Source of the DNA: Haemaphysalis longicornis
Lineage: Eukaryota > Arthropoda > Arachnida > Ixodida > Ixodidae
NCBI GenBank assembly: GCA_013339765.2
Contig: CM023453.1
Location: 35,074,926 to 35,138,925 of the forward strand
DNA length: 64,000 nt
Direction: 5' to 3'
Of this stretch, positions 1 through 17,110 are shown one piece after another. The position numbers were made by a program, and so were the translations under genes. Positions within the stretch are counted from its first letter, which is position 1, and each line of letters starts with the position of its first letter. A model generated the notes under the pieces. It saw only the letters and a list, made by a program, of their open reading frames with translations. It searched no databases and was not told where the DNA came from.

Positions 1-178
1 CTGGTAGACAACAAAAAGCGACGGACAGCCAGTGATGCTGCTAAAGCGAGTAAACGTGGCCACTGAGACTGTTAGAACGCAAAGCTTGGTTGGCGGGGCG
101 TGCGATGTGCGTGCGAAAAACACCGCGTGGCGGGCTTCTAAAGCTGCGGCAGAGCGTGCGCATCCGGCCGAGCCTCAA

Positions 179-182
<4 letters not shown>

Positions 183-234
<52 letters not shown>

Positions 235-281
235 GAGAGGAGAGAGAGAGAGGAGAGAGAGAGAGAGGAGGAGAGAGAGAG
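183..281. repeat. (GA)n microsatellite
   Basis: About 100 bp of GA dinucleotides, interrupted by GGA units in the second half. The open frames across it on both strands (Glu/Arg-rich or Ser/Leu-rich) are translated microsatellite, not genes. Confidence 0.97.
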
Positions 282-283
282 GT

Positions 284-2710
284 GACATCTTCACGCTTTC
301 CTAAAGATCCACCAACGGGTCTTCCATTAATGAATTGGAATGCACTTGTGGCTGCTGTCGAAACTGAGTTCAGACGCATGGCACCTGTCGACGCGAAAGA
401 GACCCACTGGGGCGGTGCAGGCCTTATTGGCAGGGAGGGGCTTGCCGTCGTCGGATCCAACAGCGCATCAGCGGCACCAACGACACGCTTTCGAATTCCC
501 ACCCATAAGCTGTTTTATGAGTCGCTCCGAATTCTGATGATGATAGCTCTTTTTTTTTTTTTTTGCGCAAGGCCATTAAATGGTAAAGAGCGCCAAAACT
601 ACATAACACTCTCTGAATTCTACAGCGAAGCTGCACATGGTGTGGAGAATGCGTCCCCGAACCTATTGGCGGTGAGATCTTTGAGTGGCGCCCCCTGGCT
701 CTGACGTCGGCTTAGGGATTCGCGCCGCTGTCGTCTGCTACACTCCGCTTGCGAGGGGCAACAGTGCCTGGGCTAGAAATCGCCCGCTTCGTTGCTGTAG
801 TGCGTTAAAAAGCGTATTTCTAGCGACTCAGTTATTTTGCCAGCTTCTGACGCATCTGAATAATTTGAAGCTGTATCCCCCACAAGTTTGCAACACACGA
901 AGAGATAGAGAACAGTCAGAAGATCGTATGTAACTCGTCCTTTCTTGCCTATTCGCGAGGATCAGTGATCAGAGCTTCTCGTTAAGTATTCAAAATGCGT
1001 AGGCTTCCCTGCAGTATTTTTGAGATGCTCCTATGAAGACTCAACAGTCTAATACTACGTACCAAGCAGCGGCCTCTACACGCTCATCGCACAGCAGGAA
1101 ATAAAGCGGCTTTCTTGTGTTTCTTTCGTTGTTGTCTTGTATCAGATTAATGTTTCTTGCTTTTTTTTCTGCCCAACGCATTAATCTTTCTGCCCCGTCA
1201 CCAACTTAGGAGGTTTGGCGATGTTTGGGAGCCTCACAAAGGTTCTGTGGATATTTCCTTCATTTTGTCTGGCATACATTCCCTTCTTCACAAATTGGCT
1301 TTCATTACGGCTGCGTGCAAGAAGGTGCATATCCTCAGCGTGCTTTGTTTATTCACATGCAAATACAATGAGAAGGTTTGTGCTACGCCACCGCGATCGC
1401 GCCCTAAACAACGTGGTCCACAGTACTCGAAGGCGGCTTTTGTGCTCCGAATTTCTATCGTAATTATATTGTTATCATAACGAACTGACTTTTAACTCGA
1501 ACAATGATGACATGATTACGGTGTTGAAGGCATGATATACTCGCTAACTAACGTAATAAATAGTGTACCTGCATATATTACAAGACTCGAAACCGAAGAA
1601 GAATTACAAGTAGCTCTTTATTGCTTTTCAACCCTTCCAGGCGCGAAGAACAAATCCTATTCTACTCGGGATGGCGTTCTATGATTTGAAGAAAATTACT
1701 TTTACTCTCTTGTCCTGGACTGAGGACCCGGCCCACTAACCAGATCGATTTAATTGCTAAACAAAGTTTTCTCCTCCTCCCCTTACTCCTCCTCCTCCTC
1801 TTGAGTGCAGTTTTCCTATAACGCATATCCGAATATCGGGAAGATATGGCTGTGCAACATGTTCAGAAATATCCCTCCAGGTCTTAACAAACATATACGT
1901 GTTACTATAAATTTAACGAAGACGTGACTCGTTTTGCTCAAAAAACCTCCATACTGGTTAGATGCCTGGTATAGAACCAGCACGCGCGTATATACACACT
2001 GGGTTATTTGGAACTCAACCTACAGTTTTTGCAGTCTATAGAGCATGTCGGCAAACTTTGATGCCTTGACAACGTAAAGTGATGTGACAAAACGCGTTCG
2101 AGCGTTCGGCAAGGTTGCAAAAACTGTTTTACCTTACATATGATTACCGGGAATCGTGATGCCTTCTGCCAAAGCCGACAGCCCTGAAGGCCTAGAATTT
2201 GTTTTGGTCTTCCATTTTTGCTGTTGTCGGTTATTAGCAGCTGACTGTTCCTTTTGTTCGAATGCTTACATGAGAAGCTGACGCATAGCTCCGACTCTTC
2301 GCGCTCCGCACAGGACCGGCTTCGCAAGGAATGGGGCGGCGCCGGCAATGTTTCTCCCGTAGCGGTATCCAAAACTATACTTTAATTGACACCATGAGCT
2401 AGTGTGTGCGATTTTAAGCCTATTATTATGATAAAAAGTTACCCACACGCCAATTCTGGTGCGGACAAGCATCAGACGTTGACCGAGCGCAAAGAAACAG
2501 CAGGGAGAGCGATCCTGAGTGAAGCAGACGACAAATGCGAGAATCCCTAAGCTGACGTCACGGAGGCGCGCTTCGCAGCGCCGCCTGTGTTCGCGCTCAC
2601 CGCCAATAGCTCTGTCGCCTCCGTCATGTAGGGGTGCGTGATGAACGAGCGGGCGCAGGAGAGCTGCCTCGTTTCCGAACGATGAAGAGCCGAGAGCAAA
2701 ACTTAACTTG
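284..2710. other. Stretch without recognisable gene
   Basis: I see no coding signature or recognisable repeat family here. It contains a poly(T) run near 549-564 and a short CTCCTC-rich tract near 1770-1801. Open frames reach at most about 120 codons and show no motif. Confidence 0.6.
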
Positions 2711-3050
2711 TAAGAGAGAGAGAAAGAGAGTAAACGTGTTTATTGCGAAAAGAAATGGGGTGGAGTCCTTAGTCCAAGACCCTTTGAGCTTTCCCAGCCT
2801 CAACAGCCCTCAACACCAGCAGGCGCTGATTGTTGAAGTCGGAGCTTGAAGAAGTAAAGGAAGGATTTCGCGAATGTAGTGGGGCATGGGCGCAGCCCCT
2901 ACCACATGAAAGAGCGTCCCGGGGGCTTCGCAGAAGCGACATTGCGGGAAGAGAGCAGCGGTGATACAGGAGACAGCCAGCTAGCTTGCGTACAACATGA
3001 CTCGGAACGAGTAATGTCCCGAAGAGCGAGAACTCATACCCCAAAGTGTG
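2711..3050 (-). mobile_element. Degraded non-LTR retrotransposon 3' end (I/R1-like)
   Basis: Read on the minus strand, about 2.96-2.91 kb encodes LFPQCRFCEAPGTLFHVV. This matches the CxxC...H zinc-knuckle block that ends the ORF2 of I/R1-type LINEs after RNase H. A few frame changes and a stop then lead to an AATAAA signal (TTTATT at 2739-2744 on the plus strand) and a CTCTCTTT-type tail (2712-2731). This is a dead, 5'-truncated copy. The clade call rests on the knuckle and tail only, because the RT and endonuclease domains are absent. Confidence 0.6.
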
Positions 3051-7734
<4,684 letters not shown>

Positions 7735-8045
7735 AACAGCGCAGGCAACACAAGGACAAAAAGAAGAGGGGACAACGCACAGCGCTGAACTCGCAACTGA
7801 AAGTTTATTAGAAAGAAAACACGTAGTTATACACAAAAACCGTGCTATAGCGCCAACAGATAACACGGTGAATGCATGTGAGTGACAACAAATTTACATC
7901 TTCAAACAGTGTGGCACGCGACGAAGTTCCGCATCCAAGAAGTTACACAATCAGCTAACGGATAAGAAATTGAAAATCCTTGTCAAGCAATGACACAGAA
8001 GGAGCACTAACACACTTGTCCTCGTTCCTTCTATTATGGAAGGAC
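7735..8045 (-). mobile_element. Penelope-like element 3' end, copy 1 (minus strand)
   Basis: On the minus strand this copy ends a reading frame with KCVSAPSVSLLDKDFQFLIR and a stop. A short 3' UTR with AATAAA (near 7810) follows. The frame resembles the extreme C-terminus after the GIY-YIG domain of Penelope-like retroelements as I know them from ticks. The RT and GIY-YIG catalytic parts are missing. Positions 7851-8045 form one arm of a long inverted repeat with 8199-8393. The family call is from recognition of the C-terminal motif and is moderate. Confidence 0.5.
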
Positions 8046-8393
8046 ATTATCTCTCAGACACGTTGGTTTTTATGTTTGGCTACTACTTTTGTATCCTTTA
8101 AAACGGGGAAACAACCTCTACATTTTTTGCAGTATTGTGCAATGTGTCATCCCCTTTCAGAGAGCGTCTATGCTCCATTAGTCCGAGAGGTAATAGAGTC
8201 CTTCCATATTAGAAGGAACGAGGACAAGTGCGATAGTGCTGCTTCTGTGTCATTACTTGACAAGGAATTTCAATTTCTTATCCGCTAGCAGATTGTGTAA
8301 CGTCTTGGATGCGGAACTTCGTCGCGTGCCACACTGTTTAAAGATGTCAATTTGTTGCCGCTCACATGCATTCCCCGTGTTATCTGTTGGCGC
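8046..8393 (+). mobile_element. Penelope-like element 3' end, copy 2 (plus strand)
   Basis: The plus-strand frame VREVIESFHIRRNEDKCDSA continues through SVSLLDKEFQFLIR to a TAG at 8286-8288. It parallels the frame of the minus-strand copy, with a few substitutions. The 8199-8393 segment is the reverse complement of 7851-8045 at high identity. The 153-bp spacer (8046-8198) extends this copy's frame upstream and has no partner, so copy 2 is the longer of the two. Inverted head-to-head Penelope copies are known, which supports the call. Confidence 0.5.
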
Positions 8394-9179
8394 GTGTAAG
8401 AGTTCCAGGCGCCAGCGACGCCGGATCTGTCGAACGCACACGGAGCGGCGCGGTTCCGGGAATTGGGAATGAATGACTTTATGGCAGCAAGCTTGTTAAG
8501 AGCAAACGGCCTCTGGGTCACGCCGCTCGCGTGAGGACACATTGTTTCGGGCCGCAGCCGCGTCGTCGCGTTGTTTTGGTCTGAGTGCATGGTGCAGCTG
8601 TGGGAAAACATTGGCGGTACGGGGAGCTTGGCAGTAGCTGGCTCTGGGCCCTCTGCGCTTTCGTTTAGCCGGTTGTAAAACCATTCGGTCCGTCGCGCCA
8701 CCGGAGACGGGGAAGCTTGGAGCTGTCAACTAGGGTTCGACGGTGGTCGATTTGTGGGAAAGTGCTCCCTTTGTTGGCCCGTGCGCGCGCGGAGTGAAGG
8801 CTTGCGAGGGTGTTCGTGTGGTAGCCCGGGATGGGAGATGCGACGCTTGCGCCGGCCGTCGTGTCCTGTTGTCCCTACGCGCCGATTCTGGCGCACGGTC
8901 CAATTAACCGTGCATCGCCTGTCAACGGCGGACACTCTCGGAGGCACGCCGCCTTTCCTTAAGATGGACGGTTATGGGTCCCAGCTGGCGTGAGTGGCTG
9001 TCCGGTCTTGGACGAGAATCGTGGGGCCAGGCGACGCGGGCCGCGTTCGAAGCTTGTCCCTGGCGCTTGCACGTGTTTCCGCGGGTTTCTGAATTGCTTG
9101 TTGTAGTTGTTTCATTTGCTTTTGATATTTTCCTTCTTTCTGTTGTGAGAGCGGGTGACCGATGTTTCAGGGTTACGGG
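8394..9179. other. GC-rich non-coding stretch
   Basis: Noticeably more GC- and CpG-rich than its surroundings. Open frames on both strands are what one expects of GC-rich DNA and have no recognisable domains. It leads directly into the TATA-box promoter candidate and may be an upstream control region or part of a degraded LTR. Confidence 0.4.
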
Positions 9180-9345
9180 GGGCGTTGCCCACCGCAGTTT
9201 AAACCCGGGTGTGGTAACCCGACCAATCAGATCGCCAGGGGATGCTGGTTGGCCTGTATATCGGGGGAGGAGGCTATATAAGTGACCCATTAAAACCACG
9301 AGACACGCGGTCTCGGGGTCGAATCCTCAGGGTTTTAATGTGCTA
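9180..9345 (+). promoter_or_regulatory. Candidate TATA promoter with downstream stem-loops
   Basis: A CCAAT motif in GACCAATCAG (about 9219-9228) is followed by TATATAA at 9275-9281, giving an expected start near 9305-9312. Around that start lie CGAGAC/GTCTCG (9299-9304 and 9310-9315) and an outer pair CATTAAAACC/GGTTTTAATG (9288-9297 and 9331-9340). CCAAT, TATA and a structured leader fit either a cellular promoter or a retroelement LTR. No downstream gag/pol or host coding exon is visible, so the transcript is unknown. Confidence 0.45.
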
Positions 9346-9469
9346 TGCACGGCCGGCTAGTTGCCGGGCTAGCCAGGTCAGGCTAGTGAAGATCTCACAA
9401 CTTGGGTAGTCTTAGGTCAGGGTCCGTCGCTGACGGGGGTGCCGCGTGCACAAAGTCTTAGCTGATTTT

Positions 9470-9535
9470 CGATTCTAAGCACCCCCTTTTCCTACGATCG
9501 CGATGCCCGAAGTGAGGGGGGTGCTTAGATTCCAA
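9470..9535. repeat. Inverted repeat, possible MITE remnant
   Basis: GATTCTAAGCACCCCC near 9471 is the near-perfect reverse complement (15 of 16) of GGGGGTGCTTAGATTC near 9519, with about 32 bp between. Related GGTTGCTTAG motifs recur at 10504-10590, on the other side of the LINE copy, suggesting a small element that the LINE may have interrupted. Confidence 0.4.
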
Positions 9536-9687
9536 AAGAAAAACAAATTACCCCTCGACTGGCATTTTTTTTCGCGGCCGTATCTTGGCGAGACGGGCGC
9601 AAGAAATATTGATTTATTTGGCAAATATTCAAAAGAAAAAAAGGTACGGTACAGACAGCGAACTCACCACTTACGTCTGATCTGAGC

Positions 9688-10310
<623 letters not shown>

Positions 10311-11025
10311 ACCGTCCTCACTACCGTTCGAGTATGTTGTGCCGCTTAGGTTGTGCCGCTCTAAGAATCCCCCAGCAGGTCGTCTTCTGTTCCGTTGAAG
10401 TGGTTTTTAATTGAAAACTCGATAAATGACTTGGCCACAACGTCAGCTAGGGCCTCCTTCCACACGTCTGAAATTCACCTTGCGATGATTGCTTAGGGAA
10501 GGGGTTGCTTAGATTCGCATGTAAATTTCTCTTCTAGTTCTTTTTCCCAAAAGTAAAGGAGGTTGCTTAGAAAGGAGGTTGCTTAGTATTTGTCAGACGT
10601 CAAGTTTTTAAACCTCATTTCCTATCACGCATAATGAAATCTGGCCCTATACACCAGCCATGCTCATTGTCGTTTTGTGATTTTACTTTTGTTTTTGTTG
10701 ACTTTACTTAGTGTTTCAGGTTTCACCCCTCATATATGACTATTGTTTTGGCGCTCTTTGCCCCAGTTGGCCTTGCGCCATAAACATCCAACCATCATCA
10801 TCATCACTCATATGTTCTGAGAGTGGTCCCAAACCCTGCGTCTCACGTGTAATCCCAACCGCAGTTACGAGAGCAGTGGGCCGCCCGGCTGACCTACTTT
10901 CGACCCCTGTGAACGGCGAGACCTGCTGACCAGGACGCGGACATGCTACCGAGAGCTGGGGTTTAGCACACTGTAGGGAGGCCTCCACAGAGCAGGTGCC
11001 CCTACCAAAAGCACTTGGGATCTTT
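10311..11025. other. Non-coding stretch with possible retroelement tail
   Basis: No gene. GGTTGCTTAG-type motifs occur at about 10504-10590. At about 10745-10810, 'TTGGCCTTGCGCCATAAA' followed by ATCATCATCATC looks like a plus-strand retroelement 3' end with a triplet tail, though no coding part is visible. Confidence 0.35.
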
Positions 11026-11235
11026 CAAACAAACAAACAAACAAACAAACAAACAAACAAACAAACAAACAAACAAACAAACAAACAAACAAACAAACAA
11101 ACAAACAAACAAACAAACAAACAAACAAACAAACAAACAACAAACAAACAACAAACAAACAAACAAACAAACAAACAAACAAACAAACAAACAAACAAAC
11201 AAACAAACAAACAAACAAACAAACAAACAAACAAA
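11026..11235. repeat. (CAAA)n microsatellite
   Basis: 210 bp of CAAA/AAAC tetranucleotides with two CAACAAAC slips near 11140-11155. All six frames across it stay open only because of the repeat. Confidence 0.98.
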
Positions 11236-12110
11236 TCTCCCACGTTGGCCTTGGGAATAGCATTACTTATGGGTATTTTAAATATAGGCAGCTAATTAAA
11301 CGTCACGGTGAGCTGCGTCACAATATATATTGCAATGCGGCTTACGCCCCTGGCAAACTAGACGTGTGACCATCAGACAGAGGGGGTTACACCCTTTTTG
11401 TGATCGCCACCGTCTCTTCTCAACAACTTTAGAATGGGGGCGATGCCTCATCCCAGCTAACCTTACTTTCGCTGTATTTATCTATCCCAACGGCAGTCGT
11501 CCAATAAGACGCCAGGTTCGCGTGCGGCCCCGACGGGACGTGCCAGCTTTAGCTTCATCAGCACGATTGGAGGACAAACAACGCGCCGCCGGCAGAAGCA
11601 GCAGCAGCAGCGGGACACTAAGTACAGCGGTTGGAGAAAGGGGGACTTGGTCACTTGAGCAGGAAATGAACAGCTGTACGATGTCTATGTTCGTGTTCCG
11701 GTGGCGCGAACGCGTTCGCACGCTCCCTTGTTTACGGAAGAGGCATACGCGGCGGCGCGAGGTGGCTACAAAGGGCGTGTTAAAGTGCAGTGCACGGTGT
11801 TGTCGACTGTACCATCAACCCATTTTCCTGTGCACTGAGAGAATGGCGGATTCGACTTCCTATTGGAAAGCACGTAACTCCGAGCTTTCATTCTGCCGTT
11901 TGTCTGTGCGACTGCATAAAGACGCCAAGCCTGTAGTGAAGGAAAAACGACAACACAGAGGCAAAGCCGCGAAAAACAGCCGCATTGGTTTTCCTTCCGC
12001 TTTCGCTTACTTTGCAGCGCGTAGGCCTGTCAAAACAAGAAGACGTTTTACTTCGTGAGCGCGGATTACGCACGAGTGCGTGGAGTGTTTAGTAAATGTT
12101 TTGTGAGACT
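11236..12110. other. GC-rich stretch upstream of promoter candidate
   Basis: It contains an open frame of 242 codons on the plus strand (11330-12058), the longest not explained by a repeat. The product would be very Arg/Ser-rich with no recognisable domain, and the region is GC-rich, where long frames arise by chance. I do not call it a gene. Confidence 0.35.
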
Positions 12111-12300
12111 CCTTGGCTGCACCAATGACCAATGAATATCTAGGCAAAGCAGCGTACATTTTCGCTTATAAAACATTGTCCTGTACCCTACTGTGCCTGT
12201 GTGCTGTGCTCTGTGTGCGTGAACAAAAGCACGCACACCGGATTCAGAGTACGGACTCACATTTCTTGTGGTCGACCCTTTCAGTGCTTGTGCTGTAAGT
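12111..12300 (+). promoter_or_regulatory. Candidate TATA promoter and first (non-coding) exon
   Basis: Two CCAAT boxes in CACCAATGACCAATGAA (about 12119-12132) precede TATAAAA at 12167-12173. A start would fall near 12195-12205. About 95 bp further on is a good splice donor, GTAAGT, at 12295-12300, followed by AT-rich intron-like DNA. The arrangement suits a short 5' UTR exon or an LTR with a leader. No coding exon is recognisable downstream in the window, so the gene, if any, is unknown. Confidence 0.4.
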
Positions 12301-15300
12301 AATTGATTTATTCATTGCTTTGTGCATGTCGCAACAGTGCTTGTAGTAGCATGAGCTACAGCAGCATTCATTTCCTGTTTACAAGGCGTAACAGGAACAA
12401 CTGTTGGGTATGTTGGGTATTTTATTGACCACCAATTACCAGGTGATGTTTCTAATAAAAACGGTCCATAAAGACCACATTATTGACATATCCTGAATGA
12501 TACAATATACTGTTCCACCCGTTGAAAGCTTTGATTGGAAATGCGGCAGAAGGGTAGAATTCAATTCATTTTCATGCTCAGAAATTTCGGTTACCGGGTG
12601 CGTCCTAAAGGAATCTTCTTTGAGCTTCTCATAAAGGCAACATTTCTGGCACAGCGTTTACTTTGAGTACAAGTAATACCAGGTACCTTTGAAGGACACC
12701 CTTGTAGCTTGTTTAATTAGTCGCCAAAAACTTGTTGCTCGTTAAGTTACGATTGACGGACTCAACCTGTCTGGGAACCTTGCAATATCGACGTGAGGCA
12801 CAACGGTAAGCTTTCAATGCCGATTCTAGCTACACCAGAAATATTCGCAGAGCGTTGAGCAACTTTTGAGCAAGTAGTCATGAGAAAAACGTGACGTCTC
12901 AAAGTTCTAGGCGTCTGTTGGACTTAATTTTGGACTCAAGCGGCCGTGGGTGTGTCTGACCCCTGTAGCCGAACGACAGACACCTAATGATACGTATACT
13001 TTTTGGGAAGTAGACTGCGTGGAATGGAGTGGAAGGAGAGGAATGGGGGGTGGGGGTGGGTGGAAGGGGGGCTGTACAGGTGGTACGGGCTTGTATACTG
13101 TGGGGACGACGCGAGCTTATTAAAGCTACCAGACGAGCACAAATCTTCCACTAGACCTTTCTAATGAGTGATACATTAGATGCGTGCAAAAGCTACGGTG
13201 CTTAGAAGGCTGTTAACGTATATATAAAAGACAATACCAGGGAAAGGCAAGAGATGCCATGATAATTAATTGACTCTCGCGAGTTTCGAGGTGCCTTTGT
13301 AGTTTGTCATTTAAATGAAGTCCAGTTTCTTTATTTTTTGAACACGCGCCTCATTCGCGCCTCTCACTCGGGGAAGGTGAAACTTGCTAATGCCGAATAG
13401 AAATTCCCCACAAGTTCTTGATGACGTTGCCTACTGGGGAAAAAAGTGACATCCACGCAGAATCTAATTTTGTACCGAAACGTCGTGTTCACACTTATGT
13501 CATAATCAAACATTTTTCTACTAGCTTTCCCCCACGTGCTCCACTATCTCAAGAACAACGCGTTGAAACGAGAAGAAGCTAAACAAGTCCACACCTAGCA
13601 GAGCACTTACTATGCTGAGGGAAAGTTCCTAGTACGATGACAACGTAGCGCAACCAGCTACAAGTGAAGCGTGAACATGAAAGCCTGAATCAGCGTACAA
13701 TATCCTGGAGACATCAAATTATGCCGACAAGTGCGATCATTGCACTTCGCGCATCAAAAAGAAGGAGGATGGGAGTAAAAAGTACATATCGGGGTTTGCT
13801 TTGACACGGTGCACCTGAATTGCCTGTGCTTGAGAAATGAGTAAAGAATTTGAAGAGTAAGCAGGTTCGACGAATACGGCGTCACTAAAAGAAATTTACA
13901 GAGATTTTCAGAATATTCCACTAATGCGCAAGCATTTTAACGGCGCCTCTCTGTTTCAGTAATTGGTGGCATTGAAGAAACACGTTTGGTCGCATCCGAC
14001 CCCTTCAAAGCGATCGTATCAGCCGTCTGATCGTCTCTTTCGTTTCTTTTCTCGAGGCGCAGGTGCTTTTTTTAACCTTTTTTTTTTTCGTTTTCTATTT
14101 TCCCCGTTTTGTTACGACCTTGATACAACGATGGCTGCGTCACCTATTCTTTACCACATACAGTCATGTATTGTTGTACAATTACCGCATCTACGGCTGA
14201 GTTATTTACGTACTCAGCAGCCCCACAGCAGGCTTCTTTGCACACAGACCCGTCCTGCGGGAAATTAAGCTTTCAAGGTGCTTGCTGATAATGGTTGTGA
14301 TTTTTTTTTTGCTTCAATTGTTCTTTATAGCTGGTAAAGCTGCCAATCGCCTATTTTTACACTATTCATCTACTAAATGTTGAACGTATCCGATTACGCA
14401 ATTTTCTATAGACTACAAGGCGTTACACTTTTCGCGTTAGCGGACAGATGTTGCTTGAATACTCCCCAAAGAATGGTTACGCATCAAAATCTGGTCTGTG
14501 CGGAGAAATCACGACACGCTAAGCATTGTGCCTGCAGTGCAGGAAGTCACTATGCAGAGCATGCTTCTCGAGTCAATTGTAATGTTGTGCCTTGACAGTG
14601 GTATTTTTTTATCATATGGATTATTGATTCAGGAGCGTTAATATTGCGAGCCAGTGTACTCGAGTCTTCATATTCTCCGAAAAAGGAGCGAGTCTTAGCT
14701 TCCTTGCACATTATAAACTGTCCAGCACAGTACAAAATTCCCGTAATAACTTAAGCATGTTTTTTTTTTTTTTACTTACGCGGCCATTCTTGGTACCGAA
14801 CAACAACAGCTTTTTTTTTTTGCACAGTGGGTAAGGATTCCGCCTTAAAACTGTAACCGAGTCACGCCTCGTCTTTTTGTTGTTGTTGCGCTGTGCTGTT
14901 TCTCACGTTTCCGATATTCGTGAATGGTTCACGTTTAGTTGTTTTCTGTGATACGTTTCCGTCTGGCGCATGCCACGATGAGATTTTACTGCGTATTACG
15001 CGTTGTCGAATCGGTGGATTGTGTCGGGAAAATGTTATCTCGGCACGCATCCGGCACGCAGCGCAGTCATAGATTTCTTCTATGTCCGGTTCCTCGCAAT
15101 TCATTTTCGTTGCAACGGCAGCGGATGCAGCTTTTTTCCCCCCCAAGACAGGAAACGCATTGGGATCCGAAACTATGCAGGAAACACGCGCGCGTTTTTG
15201 CAGGACTTCGCATTCAACTTTAGCGCGACGCGTGGGCCTAGCCTAAAATTGTGCATGTATTGCCGCCATGGCAAATAAAAGCTGCGCTAAGAAGCTAGCT

Positions 15301-15924
15301 TTGCCGGTTGTAAAGACCCATTATCGATGTCACAAGTACGGTACTCTGCAAAAGAGCGTATCCTTCCCTCAGCTGTCTTTGACGATGGGGTTACCCTTTG
15401 ATCTCCCTATTCTCCCGGTAGCAGCGCAGACAATGAGACAGAGCCTCCGAATTCAACGACGAAGTAATGCTTGTAATACACGACGGGCGAAATGCAAGGC
15501 AGAGTACAAGTCAAATACAAGGAAGGTTAATTATAACTCTAGACTTCGCACGGCTACGGCTAGCTATGTCACAAAATACCTTGAACAGTGAATGTCATCA
15601 TATACAATTATGAATACAATCAAAGTTAACTAAAAGTTTCTGAGAAGTTTTTTTGAGAAAACAAGTTTGGTACCCCGTGCCAAAGGAGTTGGCAGGAGAG
15701 AGAAAAAGTCGGTTCGTGGCGATTTTTTTCTTCCCTTTACCATGGAGCTGTCAAGGTGTCCAAAAACCGGAGAAAGCGAACTGGATTTAGGGAAGGGTAC
15801 TCAACAGTTGATCACATTCATGTCGCCGATGAGGTAATAGACGTATCTGCTGAGTATAATAAACACCTTTACATAGATTACAAAAAAACACTTGATCATC
15901 TAAATTAACGTTCTTAATTTAAAG
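12301..15924. other. Long stretch without recognisable gene
   Basis: AT-rich intron-like or intergenic DNA. A G-rich segment at about 13022-13075 (runs of GGGG and GGGTGGGGGTGGG) could form quadruplex structure. Poly(T) runs occur at about 14760-14773 and 14811-14821. An open frame at 15268-15591 (107 codons) has no recognisable domain. Confidence 0.5.
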
Positions 15925-16530
15925 GCCGGTGCAGTATAGGAAGCACGGAAGGACCAGGGAATAGAAAAGGTGCACATGGGACTCTTGGAGGACCTATGCA
16001 GGAGATGCAGGGGTAGGGGACGTAACCCTCCACAAGAAGAGCGAGAAGTTGCCGGTACGAAAGGCAGTCAGACAGTCAGACAGTCAGACAAGTAGACACA
16101 ACGTCTGCAAAATTGTTTACAGCCTGTCGCGAGGGGGTATTTAGGAAGCTTGGAGGAGAGAAGGCGAGGGTACGAGCGGAAGTGAATGAAGATTACTTGA
16201 ACCACTTGAGGTTTGCAGACGATGTTATCTTGTTCAGCCAATCAGGAAAATAACTGCAAAAAATGCTTAATTAAGACGCTGTACTCAAAAAGCCCCCTAA
16301 TAGGATTAAACAGGAACATAAAGAAATCGCAAGCAATATTAATCAAAATCGATGTAGCTACCGAGAGACGGGACCAGACGTAGAGGAGGCGTCAGATAAG
16401 GAGATTTCGTGGCAGTTAACGGACTCAGGCATTACAATATAGGAGCAGTCGGAAGTCTATGGAGGGAGGCCTTCGTCCAGTAGTGGACAGAAACAGACCG
16501 ATGAATAGTGATGACGACGACGATGAGGAT
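15925..16530 (+). mobile_element. RTE-like LINE, internally deleted copy
   Basis: From about 16110 the frame reads KLFTACREGVFRKL and then LNHLRFADDVILFSQSG (about 16186-16245). This includes the FADD catalytic box of an RTE-type reverse transcriptase. A stop follows, then scrambled sequence, and finally SLWREAFVQ*WTETDR with tandem stops, which is the usual ORF2 C-terminus of tick RTE elements. Most of the RT thumb and C-terminal domain between these blocks is deleted. The segment before KLF, where an RQGD-type motif is expected, is replaced by four GACAGTCA-like units (about 16063-16091). Non-functional. Confidence 0.7.
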
Positions 16531-16548
16531 GACAATAAATGAGTGAAT

Positions 16549-16586
16549 GATGAATGAATGAATGAATGAATGAATGAATGAATGAA
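16549..16586. repeat. (TGAA)n microsatellite
   Basis: A pure TGAA tetranucleotide run directly downstream of the RTE 3' end and its GATGACGACGACGATGA tail, so it may be an evolved part of that tail. Confidence 0.9.
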
Positions 16587-16659
16587 TCCATAAATCAATC
16601 AATAATCCGTTACAGTGCCTATGAACAACTAGGTGGCCCTGGCACTGGCACACTGTAGT

Positions 16660-16660
16660 G

Positions 16661-16752
<92 letters not shown>
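16660..16752. repeat. (ATCA)n microsatellite
   Basis: 93 bp of pure ATCA tetranucleotides. The plus-strand sequence right after it, ATGTTTATTTATTG, is the reverse complement of an AATAAATAAA polyadenylation region, so the tract reads as the tail of a minus-strand retroelement. Confidence 0.95.
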
Positions 16753-16753
<1 letters not shown>

Positions 16754-17110
16754 GTTTATTTATTGTGCCCAGGAACAGCCATGAGGCCTTAGTACTGTCG
16801 CACGAAAGGATTATAACTCCAGATTATAACTGTTGACTCTAGATTATAACTGTTATGGCTTTAGATTAATACTTTAGACGATACAAGCTCAAAAGATTGC
16901 AGTGTTAACGAAGACAAGACACCACAAGATAAAAGTGAAAACTATAAAGAGGAAAAAAAAGTACAACAGAACTTTGACAACGTATATAGATGACAGAAAA
17001 AAAACATAAGCGTTACGAGGAAGGCACACCGAAGGGTGGTGTATTGACAGGTATTTACAGTAGGGGCCGTCTAAGTAGGAGGAGTCACAAGTCAGGCAAG
17101 GCGGCCGCTG
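16753..17110 (-). mobile_element. Possible 3' UTR of a minus-strand retroelement
   Basis: TTTATT at 16755-16760 (AATAAA on the minus strand) sits against the ATCA tail. The following 'GTGCCCAGGAACAGCCATGA' block resembles 3' UTR sequence I associate with tick LINEs. No coding portion is recognisable, so the family is not assigned. Confidence 0.35.

Noticed and set aside
10946..11295. Leu/Phe/Val/Cys repeats and Asn/Lys/Gln/Thr repeats
   Set aside because: Translation of the (CAAA)n tract.
11330..12058. 242-codon plus-strand open frame
   Set aside because: Longest frame not explained by a repeat, but GC-rich, Arg/Ser-dominated and without any recognisable domain; probably chance.
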